Positions 35,780 to 45,214 of a stretch of DNA of 64,000 bases are shown here, piece after piece. This DNA is from Tetmemena sp. SeJ-2015. Its lineage: Eukaryota > Ciliophora > Spirotrichea > Sporadotrichida > Oxytrichidae. The DNA lies in contig JAJKFJ010022026.1 in the NCBI GenBank assembly GCA_027382625.1, positions 1 to 64,000 on the forward strand, given 5' to 3'. The notes under the pieces were generated by a model, which saw only the letters and a program-made list of their open reading frames with translations, ran no database searches and was not told where the DNA came from. Each line of letters begins with the position of its first letter. The stretch's first letter is position 1. The translations under genes were made by a program, and so were the position numbers.

Positions 35780-38732
35780 TAAATTTAACAAATTTATTTC
35801 TCCTAATAAAATTCCTATCTTTCTATATGATATTAATACAAATAGATAATTTGGCCTGTAGGTGGAATAAGACCAGGAGGGTTCTGGTTAAGCAGACTTT
35901 AAGCAAGTTGCTGCTGGGCGAGGAAAAGTTGCTGTTGCTGCAGCTGGGCTTGAGCTTGAATGGTTGCTTGCTCGTTGTGCTTGGGGGAGCTGGGAGGAGT
36001 CTTTTACTTCTCAACATGCTGATGGTGCTATTATAACCAAAGATAGCATTAAAGTATATACTTTGGTGCTGCTCTTGAACTTGGGCCTCGTTTGCAATGA
36101 CTGCGTTCTGCTCAAGAGAGTTATCTGCAGCCTTCTTCATCAGCCTGCTTGTTGTTGTTTACTGCAGCCTACTCTGGGGCTGCGCTTTCCTGTTGGGCAG
36201 GCTTAGCCTTGACTCTGTAGATGGTAGTTGATGCACTAGCGGTTGTCTCCTTGGATTGCTTCTTACCCTTCTTGGGCTGCTTCTCTTCCACTTCCTCAGT
36301 AAATACGTACAAAACAACTATAGATTGAATGGATTGCAGTCTGTTCCTGAACCTTATCTTCCTCTTTAGGCTGAGCGGGAGTCTTGACTCTGTAGATGGT
36401 CTAGGGAGCACTTTGAGCCGGAGCTTGCTTGTCCTGCTGCTTCTCATTCTGGTGCTTGCCTTGCTTCTTGGCTCTCCTCTCCTCATCCTACTGCTTCCTG
36501 AGTCTGTCCTTCTCCTCCTTCTCTTCCTTCTCCTTTCTGAGTCGCTCCTGCTCCTTGTCCTCTGCCAACTTGCGCATCTTATCCTTTTATTCCTGCTCTT
36601 CCTGGGCCTCCTTCTCCATCTTTTTGCGAAGTCTGCGTCTTGCCTTGTCATTGGTCAGAGTCTTTAGCAGCAACTCGTTGCCAAGTCCAAGCACTTGCTG
36701 CTGTGAGCCCTTCTCCTGAGTCACCTTGTTGGTGGATGGCACCTCAGCCTCCTCCTCCTTCACATCCTCTTAAACTGATCAGCAGATACAAAGATAGATA
36801 TCTTGTTCTTCTTGATGCTTGGGGTCTTAAGCTTTTCTTCTCTCCATCTCCTTCTGTCTCTCAATCTTCTTTCTCTCCTTTCTGTTCAACTGCTCTGCAG
36901 ACTGCTGAGCGGCCTTAATCAGTAAAGTAAGTGGTAAAGTGAAATTTATTTGTCCTTCTTCTGCTCCTCCTTGACAGCTTTGGCAGCTGCGTCCTCTGCC
37001 TCAGTAGTCTTCTTGACTGGAGCTGCATGAACTGGCTTCTCACTTGGTTCTGGTCTCTTAGCCTTGAGATGAGCGAATTGAGTGTGGGCTACCTCTCTCT
37101 CAACTTGGCCAGCTGTGGCAGTGTTTATCTGCTCTGAATGTTGCACCTTTGCTTCGACAGCCTGCTTCTTCTCTTTCACTGGGGCAACCTGCTTTTCGCT
37201 TTGCTTCTGCTGCTCTTGCCTCCTAGCATCCTGTGCCTTCTAAAGATCAGCCTGTCTCTTCTGCTCGGCTTCAAACTCACTAATAGCTCTCTGCTCATCC
37301 TCCCTCTTCTTCTTTTCTTCCTCTGCGCGCTTCTGTTCCTTCTCCTGAGCCAACTTCACTTCCATCTCCTCAACGGAGACTCCTTCCTTGGTAGCGAGCT
37401 GCTTGATCTTCTGGCGGCGGTTCTTCTCCTTGTTCTTGGCCTTCTTCAGCTTCTCTTTCTCCTCTTCGGCTAAAAGGTCGTTCAACAGCTGGTCGGTATT
37501 CTGCTTGGTCTGATCACCGTACTTTTGAGCGTACTGCTCCAACAGGCTCATGGCTCTGGCATCCTTCTTTTCTTGTGCGATGGAGAGTGGGGTCTCTCCG
37601 TTGTCGTTGCGCTCGAAGACGTTGAGCTTGTGAGCATTGATGTTGAAAAACTCAATCGCTTCGTTGTTGCTGTAAAGAGCTGCGATGTGAAGCAAAGTGT
37701 TTCCAAACTGATCCTTGACACTAACATCTGCTCCCTTGCTCACGAGAAGCTTGGTGCACTCAATGTTCTGGCCACCTCCAGCTACTGAGAGCATCAAAGG
37801 AGTGTATCCAGTGAACTCCTTGGTGAGGGTGCCCTTCTGAGAGAAGTCTTGCTTTTCAGTGGCGAGGTGGTTGATGCTAATGATTCCTGAAAACTGCTTA
37901 TTCAGGAAATTCTTCAACACATCAGTCCTGCCGTTGTAAGCTGCTGCTCCAAGCACATTCAAAACTCTGAATAAATGCAATAACTCTTGCTAGGATTGAA
38001 TAAGAATTGGAGACGACTTGGTTCTTTCTCTTTTTTGAGAAGCCGATATAGCCTTGCTCATGTGCCTTGCATCCTTTCTTGAGGAGGATGCTTACGATCT
38101 CCCAGTTGGAAGTGCAAGCAGCTTAGATAACGAAAGGTGCTCTCCTGTACTCCTGACTCTTAGTAGCATCAGTGTAGAGCCTGTGAACTGTATCAGGTGG
38201 CATGTCTACCTTAGCACCCTTCTCGAAGTAGTACTCGAGCATCTGTGCCTGACTGAAGTGGATGGCTGCCTACAAGATATCGATTTTAGTAAGATGCATG
38301 ATGATGATGATGATTGTTATATCTTTCTTGAATGTTCCATATTTGCGGACTGCTTACCTGGATGAGCTCACCTCCATCGACGAGCATGTTGACTTTGCCG
38401 ATGAGAGTTTCAATGATTTCTTTGCTACCGATGTTGGTCATGTTTCTGATGGTTGCGACTGGGTTGCCTGAATTAAACACTATAGAGAAAGTAAGTAAGT
38501 GAGTTAAGATGGAGAAGTTAGAAAAATAGAGGGAGATGATAGCGGATTTAACTCTCAGAAAGGTGGCAATATCGAACCTTAGCCAATGAGAGAAAACTCT
38601 CTCTTTCATGTGAGAGACTGCCCACTTATAGCATTCACACGCATCTAGGCTGCAAGACTTACTGTTCATAAAGGCATCATCTGCAAACTTGTTCTTGAAT
38701 TTGGATAGTGGTTCACTTCCGCTAGACTCCAT
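35780..38732 (-). CDS. ankyrin-repeat / charged coiled-coil protein
   Basis: The start is the ATG at 38732 (MESSGSEPLSKFKNKFADDA). The first half carries ankyrin repeats, e.g. AAIHFSQAQMLEYYFEKGAK, FVIQAACTSNWEIVSILLKK, VLGAAAYNGRTDVLKNFLNK, YTPLMLSVAGG, GNTLLHIAALYSNNEAIEFF and NGETPLSIAQEKKDARAMSL. The second half is a long Lys/Glu/Arg/Gln coiled coil (KKAKNKEKNRRQKIKQLATK, RRLRKKMEKEAQEEQEQKDK) with SAPQTIYRVKTPAQPKEED and a second TTIYRVKAKPAQQ copy. The C-terminus is Gln-rich (QAQLQQQQLFLAQQQLAQSL). Two GT-AG introns lie near the 5' end (about 38472-38706 and 38269-38357). Six IESs with pointers are listed separately. The 3' end is not certain (35.65-35.80 kb). Ankyrin repeats mediate protein-protein binding; no enzyme domain seen. 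Confidence 0.8.
36030..36070 (-). other. IES, 41 nt, pointer AGCACCA (ankyrin gene)
   Basis: TGGTGCT (plus) at 36023-36029 and 36064-36070. Deletion joins NEAQVQEQH to HQHVEKQKTPPSSPKHNEQA. Confidence 0.85.
36134..36170 (-). other. IES, 37 nt, pointer AGGCTGCAG (ankyrin gene)
   Basis: CTGCAGCCT (plus) at 36125-36133 and 36162-36170, nine identical bases. Deletion joins ESAAPEQAA to DNSLEQNAVIANEAQ in frame. Confidence 0.88.
36301..36340 (-). other. IES, 40 nt, pointer ACTG (ankyrin gene)
   Basis: CAGT (plus) at 36297-36300 and 36337-36340. Deletion removes a UGA and joins DKVQEQT to EEVEEKQPKKGKKQSKE. Confidence 0.85.
36772..36804 (-). other. IES, 33 nt, pointer AAGA (ankyrin gene)
   Basis: TCTT (plus) at 36768-36771 and 36801-36804. 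Deletion removes a UGA and joins DPKHQEEQ to EDVKEEEAEVPSTNK. Confidence 0.82.
36917..36957 (-). other. IES, 41 nt, pointer AAGG (ankyrin gene)
   Basis: CCTT (plus) at 36913-36916 and 36954-36957. Deletion joins AVKEEQKK to AAQQSAEQLNRKERKK and removes a UGA. Confidence 0.85.
37960..38008 (-). other. IES, 49 nt, pointer AAT (ankyrin gene)
   Basis: ATT (plus) at 37957-37959 and 38006-38008. No GT at the 5' side, so not a normal intron. Deletion gives KNQVVSNVLGAAAYNGRTD, a normal ankyrin repeat start. Confidence 0.75.
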
Positions 38733-39082
38733 TTCGAATTAAGACTTACTTAAAACACAGAAAGCATTATCGCATTCAAAATTGAATGATGACTTTGGTT
38801 GAGTAATTAAAGATTATTTAAACTCAAAAGATATTATACTACATACATATTGCCTGATTGATCAAACTTTGCTGCTTGCCTCAGTTATCATGAAATTTAC
38901 TACACCGCCAGCTCGTCTAATATTCTAACTCAATTAATTATGTGCACTTTCATCCAATGCATTAATTTTATCTTCTCGCATATGGCTATGTGTGAGTTTT
39001 TTATAAATTTTAAGGTTTGTAGCAATGTTAAAATATCCTTTAAGCATATAAAATAGTATCGATGCATAAAGTCTGGTTAATT
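38733..39082. other. intergenic AT-rich region
   Basis: It lies between two minus-strand genes, upstream of the ankyrin gene. It presumably holds the ankyrin promoter; no specific motif seen. Confidence 0.5.
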
Positions 39083-40276
39083 TCAAAAGAGTTGGATTGT
39101 GGTTTTTCCGCCAGGCGGTGCGTGCAACTTAACTGACGACTATCCGGTAGTCGGGCCTGAGTTATTGCCACTGATAACCCTCTATCCAAAGAGTATTTGA
39201 TTGGCTGGGTTAGGTTGCTGTGGCTATTGCATTCCCTGCTTTTAGTTGTAGCTTTGCCTTTGCTAGTTGTAATTATCCATCCCAATTATCTGATTGCTAT
39301 AAAATAAATACTCGGCACTATTTAAGTGAAGCTAGCAGTACCAAAAATGTCGTTAGACCTTTGATACTAGCCTTATGAAATATTAGGCCTGCCGAATTCC
39401 TACCCCATATTAGCCAAAGGGTTTTAAGAAAGCGATCTCACATTTTATTAAGAGGGAGTAAAACCACCTGCTGCTCCTTAATCATTTGAATAGGGAGAGT
39501 TACCAAAAATGTCCCTTCTCGGTTGCAGCGGTTGCTGTTAAGGAGAAGCCATGTTTCCAAACTGAGGGAATTCTTGCTAGAAACTCTGGTAAGAGGAGAA
39601 ATTATTCGTGGGAGGAGCCTGCTGCTTCACTGGCTTGAAGGACATGTCCTCAGCTCCTCCATATCCTCCAATCTAGAAGCTGCTTCTCCCCCCAGGTGGA
39701 TTATGGACTTTGACAGATGTGCGCTCTTCAGAGGCGTAAGTTGGTCGAGACTGTTAAGGAGGCTATTGCATGTTCTACATCAAAATAATTAAAGATTGTG
39801 CAGGTGTATATGTGATGATCAAGTAACTGTTATCGGGCCCACGAGCTGGCCTGGGAGGCAAACCCATTCCTGGGCCGCCACCGCCTCCGAAAATGCCAGG
39901 TTAGGGCATGGATTGGACTATTGGAGCCTATTGCATGCCACCGTACATATTTTCGTTGCCAATCTGAAAGTTATTCATGCCACGATTAAGACAATAAGAA
40001 ACGCTTATGAATAGTTAGATTGCCTTGACTTGGCTTTCCAATGCTTGGCGTAATCATGTCATTATTGTTCGAAGAATCCCATCCCAGACTAATCTAGGAG
40101 TTTCCACCTATTAGAACAATTTATACTCAGAAGATGAATTTGAAAAAAAGTATATTTGAGTTAAAATAGATAGGCTGCTTGAAGCATGCAGTTTATAAAT
40201 GAGTCTTCTTACCTGGAGCATGATGCATTTTTACGCTTGTTTTTCCTCCCTGGACATAGTCCCACTCGTGTCTCAT
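39083..40276 (-). CDS. protein with three SPIRAL1/HN1-like PGG motifs
   Basis: The start is the ATG at 40276 (MRHEWDYVQGGKTSVKMHHA); the stop is the UGA at 39083-39085. An intron at 40108-40212 (GTAAGA...AATAG) splits the first motif. Three copies of a [TS]SVKxHxxPGGxS/T element occur: TSVKMHHAPGGNSQISLGWD at the N-terminus, TSVKVHNPPGGRSSFQIGGY in the middle (about 39675-39723) and SSVKLHAPPGGKTTIQLF as the last residues. The linkers are Q/N/P/G-rich (PGIFGGGGGPGMGLPPRP). Similar short PGG motifs occur in SPIRAL1 and HN1/Jupiter proteins, which bind microtubules; that link is by motif resemblance only. One or two inserts (about 39800-39830 and 39260-39310) were not resolved. Confidence 0.6.
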
Positions 40277-40683
40277 TTTGAGTCTGTTTATAATATCTGA
40301 AGTTATAATACTATCCAATTAATTTCTCTAATTCAAAATTTTCTTAACAAATCTGTTTACTTGCCCAAATTATAAGAGAGACCAGCAATATTTCTTATTT
40401 TCTTATTAGAATCGGTCTTTTTTTGATTTTGTTAGATCACATGAAATTTCAAAAAGCAGGGTTAAAAAAGAAATTGAGCTAATTAAGAATAAAAATCACA
40501 GGGCTATCTGCAGTCGACTAAGTGTGATTTTAAGCTCAATTATTCAACACTCTCCTTATATTTAGAGTGTTAAGATATTTATTGCTTAAATTAAATCATC
40601 TATAAATTATCACTCATTAATTTAAATTGTGTAATAGGCATGTTAGGAGTTATTAAAATAAAGTAATTACAATCTTTAGCAAG
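40277..40683. other. divergent intergenic region
   Basis: AT-rich DNA between the minus-strand PGG-motif gene and the plus-strand peptidase S11 gene. It should contain both promoters. No motif identified. Confidence 0.5.
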
Positions 40684-43412
40684 ATGATGACTTCAGCAAA
40701 TGCATCATTCATTAATGCCCCTTCACCCGCCAAGCAAGTCAACCCCTTTTAATGGCAACCAACCTCCAACTCCCATAACTCTTTCAATAGCTCAAGATAG
40801 CAGCCTAAACCAAGGCTCTCTAAATAAGAGAAGGGATATTGTGTTCGAGCCTGATAACACATTTATTTATTACCATACTATCCATCTTTATAAATGAATT
40901 TTTCAAGCAGAGCACAGACTAGCAGCAGGCTTCATTTAGAAGAACTCATTTGAGCTCGCTAAACAAGCTTAAACCCAAAAAGATAGTTTCGGGTACTTTT
41001 CTTTCACACACTGCTGCTTAAAATGCAGCTGACTCCTCCGCTAATAGCTCATTCTTTTATACTCTTTTGTATATAATCTCAGCTCTTTATTATTCCAGTT
41101 GATCAACATTAACTCTTACGATGTATCTCAGATGAACACAACTACTTACAATCCGAATCCGAGGAGGAATATTTCTCAAAGGAGCATTGGGAGAGCGATT
41201 CCACCATTTAAGAATAACCAAACACACACTAATAAGATTCAGACACACCAATCCCTAAATTAGAGCGTAATTCTTGAGAATTCACTTCTCCAGAAACCCC
41301 TCCACATGGACCTTTCTTCCTCATAAATATTTTGTCTACTGTATATTTCCAATTCGCATTTTATCTTCTTCTCTTCGTTTGTGCAACTAGTTCAGCTTGC
41401 CAGCCTCAGTGAACAAGAAAGAGTCTGATTCTGGTGAGGAAGAAGATCTGCAGAGTTTAAGTCTGCAGGTGCAACAATAAGCATCGACTCCTTAGTCTCA
41501 TATCCAGAGCATAGTATGCAGCGTGCTCTCCAGCAAACAGAATGCAAACAAGCATAAGTCCATCTCCACTCAAGAATCCTCGGTCACTGCGTAAACATCA
41601 GCCTCCCTCTCAATTATAATTAAGTAGAAGTCATTGAAATAAGAATAACTTTATGTAGTTCTTTATAGTGAGATGAGTAGTACGAAGCATTCAGAGAAGA
41701 ATCTGAGTGATTTCAGTCCAATTGTGAGTCCTTCAAATGCGGATCACGAAAAGACAAACAACTTACAAAGTCTGATAGCGGCAGAAAAAGAGATAACCCC
41801 CATTTCTGATTTCACTATGAAATTATACTAAGCATTCATATTGAGTGTGTAGATTGTTTCAACTTTGTTATTATTTTCATTCGAAGAGGATAGATAGTTT
41901 TAGGATTAGTGCAGTCCAAGAGTGCTTAAAAAACCAACTCCAAATCTCGCATACAAGCAAAAATCTGCACTCCAATCCAAGTTAGAGTTCAGCCATAGTA
42001 TTAATTCCTCAATTGTTTAAAAAAGCGTCTGCGTCATTCCAAAAGAGAAAATTAGCTTCGTTGGAGAGCTTCATAAACAAGTTATAAAATCTAACAGAGT
42101 AGTTGATTCCGTATAAGTCTATAATAAATAAGAACGCGGCTTAGAGAATTGCAACTTGAGCAGCAATTTACAAGAACCGATAGTATAGTTGAAGTTTGGA
42201 ACTCAAGCAATATAAAAATTGATAGAGCTTTTGTAATGTAGATAATTCTTCTCTAATTATTTAAAAAGCACCGACCTAACTAATGAATACCACTCATAGT
42301 TCAAGTTTAAATCAACACTTCACGATGATGAAGAGAAAGAAAAAGAAGAGCTTGAGTTCTTCTGTCTCAATAAGACCCAATAGCAGCGAAAAGCTTGTTC
42401 ATAAATAACTACTGCTCGACAACCCTGCTCCTTTTGTGAGTGCAGTATCATGGGCTATCCTAGACAAGAATAGTGGGGAAGTTATATTTGGAAGATGTGA
42501 GAATGAAAACAGATAAGTTGCGAGTCTCACAAAAATAATGACTGCCTACGTTGTGCTGGATATTCTCTAGAGATTCAAATTAAACGAGCACTTAAAACAT
42601 TGAACTTATTTTTTCTTTCACACTAAGTGCAAGTTACTGTTCTGCCTTAAAGTGCACGACTGATAGGAACTAGTGCGAATCTAATGCCATCTGATGTGAT
42701 GACAGTTTGGGAACTGCTTCACGGAATGATGCTGCCGAGTGGCAACGATGCAGCTTAATCTCTGGCTATCCACTTTGGCATGTTCTTATTGAAAGAGGAG
42801 TATAAGAATCTGCACAAAAATCTTGAAGCCTTGGATGAAGACATCATAGAAATTTTAAAAGTTAACAGTGATAACTTCCACTAGCTAGAGCAGCAGCCAT
42901 TAATTGTTCAGAGGGCTTTGAACGAATTTTATAAGCAAATGAACCGAGAAGCCATGTACATGCAACTTAAGAATACGCACTACGCAAGTGCACATGGCAT
43001 GTTTCATGAGTAGAACTATTCATCAGCTGCTGATATTGCGAGACTTTCTCACTTCGCTATGAAGAATCAGCTTTTCCGCCAAATAGTTAAGACTTAAAAG
43101 TACACGTGCGAGTCGAGAGTCAATCTTGGCCATTTGTATCAGTGGTAAAATACCAACAAGCTCCTTGAACTTGGTTACTCAGGCCTTAAAACTGGCATAA
43201 CTCCTGCTGCAGGCCCTTGCCTAGCAGCCTCAATAATAAAGAACGAGTTTAAGTTCATCATAGTCGTTCTTAACTCAAGGTCAATGGAGTAACGATGGGT
43301 GGAAGTGCAAAAACTAGTCCAGTGGGCAATACAGAAGATCACTAAGATTAAGTAGAGTGATCTTAAGCCAAAGGTGAAGCGCAAGCTTCTCAAGAAGCTG
43401 CTTCACTTGTGA
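40684..43412 (+). CDS. peptidase S11 / D-alanyl-D-alanine carboxypeptidase-like protein
   Basis: The start is one of two ATGs at 40684/40687. The stop is the UGA at 43410-43412. The N-terminal half is Ser/Asn/Gln-rich, unlike bacterial family members, with AT-rich inserts (e.g. around 40850-40910, 41050-41110, 41320-41400, 41840-41890). The C-terminal half is a full penicillin-binding-fold serine peptidase. It has SLTK in VASLTKIMTAYVVLDI (Ser codon 42523, Lys codon 42532), SGN in MMLPSGNDAAQSLAIHFGMF (codons 42738-42746) and KTG in YSGLKTGITPAAGPCLAASI (codons 43188-43196). These are the three active-site boxes of the family. A ciliate has no peptidoglycan of its own, so the substrate could be bacterial peptidoglycan or another amide or ester. 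An insert at about 42595-42655 remains unresolved. Confidence 0.85.
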
Positions 43413-43838
43413 ATCGAGCAATGAATAGAGCCTTGCTCTGTTCTCATGCATAAAGAAGAACAAGATTTTATTATTAAAAAAAGTCCCTTTCCTCAACAGT
43501 CAGGGATGATTTTAAAGTTAATATTACGATTAAGCATCATTGGTAAGACGATGATGAGTGACTACTTATAAATTTTCTAGCATTAATTATACATAAACTC
43601 TCAACTTATCACTTCTAAGTCTATAAATGAAGTATTCTCCCTCTATATTCTACAGCTTCTGAGAGAAATCTTTCCTCTTTGCAAATACTTTTCATGCTTA
43701 AACTTTGAAATATTTTTGAATAGGTTGATGATTAAATTATTGTTAATAAGTTAAGAGAGTGAGTGAGACTGAGTTAGGATTTAATTGAGCGAGTGTGATA
43801 TATAATATTGAGGACTTTATTATTTAATATTCATTAAT
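43413..43838. other. intergenic AT-rich region
   Basis: It lies between the tandem S11 and ubiquitin-eS31 genes. It presumably contains the ribosomal gene promoter; no motif recognised. Confidence 0.5.
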
Positions 43839-44942
43839 ATGCAAATCTTCGTGAAGACCCTCACGGGTGTTACCCTGACTTTCTAGGTCGAAGAATCTTG
43901 TAAAGTCTCTGACTTGAAGTAAGATTCTGAGGAGACCTTCTCTTCATCTCTTTTGCGCTCTTGACCCATTGCTTAACTATTCTCAGATTCGAAAATTAGA
44001 AAATGCGGCAAATGAAATTCACTCTCTCTTTATCTCTATGTGTGTATAGCAATATTTTGTTTACAGACAGCAAATCGCTGATAAGGAAGGTATCGAAATT
44101 GAAGAGCTTGTACTCATCAACGGACTCTCAACTCTCGAGGATGAGGAGACTCTTCAAGTTTACGGTATCCAAGAGGGTAAGTACACATACTATATTACTC
44201 ACTTACTTGGTGTATTTGTGTGTTGCTGCGAGGGAAGTTGAACTTGCGTATAGAGGCCACCATCAACGCCGTCGTGAGACTGTGCGGAGGTAAAAAGAAG
44301 AGGAAGAAGAAGATCTACACCAAGCCCAAGAAGATCGGCCACAAGCACAAGAAGAGACCCAAGGCCATCCTTGAGTACTTCAACGTTGACAACACCGGCA
44401 AGATCCAGAAACTCAAGATCGAGTGCGAGAAGTGCCCCGCTGGTAAGAATATAGTTCACAACTTAATAAATAAGTTAACTAGATATTAATATGGAGTAAA
44501 ATCGTGACTGTTGAAATGAAACCAATTTAAATAATTATTATACCATTCCATAGAGTTTAAAATATATTTAAAAAAGTATATGATTTCAACTCTCACGAAG
44601 TTGCAAGTCTCCATTTATTATTTTACCAAATACTTATTTTAACTTAATTGTCAACTATATCACCCAATGCAGCCCGGCTAAGGCTCGTTCTTAAGGGAGC
44701 GAGCCTGAGTTGAGTGCTGGCGAGTATATATTTATAATGGGAGGGTGCTTAATCAATTAATAGGTACCTACATGGCTGACCACCCCGACAGACACACCTG
44801 CGGCAAGTGCGGCAACATGTTCTACAAGCTCACCAAGGACGGAAAGAGAATGCCCATCCCCAAGCAAAACAAGCCCCAAGCTGCCGCCGCTGCCAAGGAT
44901 GCCGCCCCAGCCAAGGGTGCCGCCAAGGGAAAGAAGAAGTGA
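43839..44942 (+). CDS. RPS27A: ubiquitin-like / 40S ribosomal protein eS31 fusion
   Basis: The ATG at 43839 starts MQIFVKTLTGVTLTFQVEES. After splicing, the ubiquitin part reads VSDLKQQIADKEGIEIEELV, LINGLSTLEDEETLQVYGIQ, EGKLNLRI and ends VVRLCGG. It is clearly diverged from canonical ubiquitin (CGG in place of RGG at the end). The ribosomal part is basic (KKKRKKKIYTKPKKIGHKHK) with the zinc-finger cysteines CEKCPAG...CGKC, and ends in an Ala/Lys tail at the UGA (44940-44942). Introns: 43919-44066 and 44177-44232 (both GTAAGT/GTAAGA-type, frame-restoring), and a 321-nt interruption at 44443-44763. Codons are G+C-rich, as usual for highly expressed genes. The protein is processed to ubiquitin and the small-subunit protein by family. 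Confidence 0.95.
44443..44763 (+). other. 321-nt interruption in RPS27A: intron or IES
   Basis: It begins GTAAGA and ends ATAG, so it can be a GT-AG intron. Equally, GGTA at 44442-44445 and 44763-44766 is a valid pointer and gives the same product (CPAGTYMADHPDRH). It is several times longer than the other introns seen here. It contains a near-perfect 24-nt inverted repeat around 44687-44710 (GGCTCG...CGAGCC). Confidence 0.7.
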
Positions 44943-45214
44943 TCACAGAGACTCACTCACACATGCCTTGGATTAAACCATTGCATTTCACTTAAAACTT
45001 AAATACAATATCGCATTTGTCAAATAAGGTGCCCCCACCACCGCATAAGCCTTATTTATAGCGCTAATAATATAATAAATTAAGTTATTCTAATGCGAGT
45101 GTATAATCATCTTAAACTCTCTTACCATTTATAATAAGTTAGTCATAAATAGCTAATTCAAACTCAGGCTGGGCAATAAAAGACTCTCTTTTTCTTGCCC
45201 TATGAAATATCTTC

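Noticed and set aside
36329..37473. Leu-rich plus-strand open frames over the ankyrin gene
   Set aside because: They are antisense shadows of Lys/Glu-rich coiled-coil codons; the minus strand carries clear ankyrin repeats and a consistent IES pattern.
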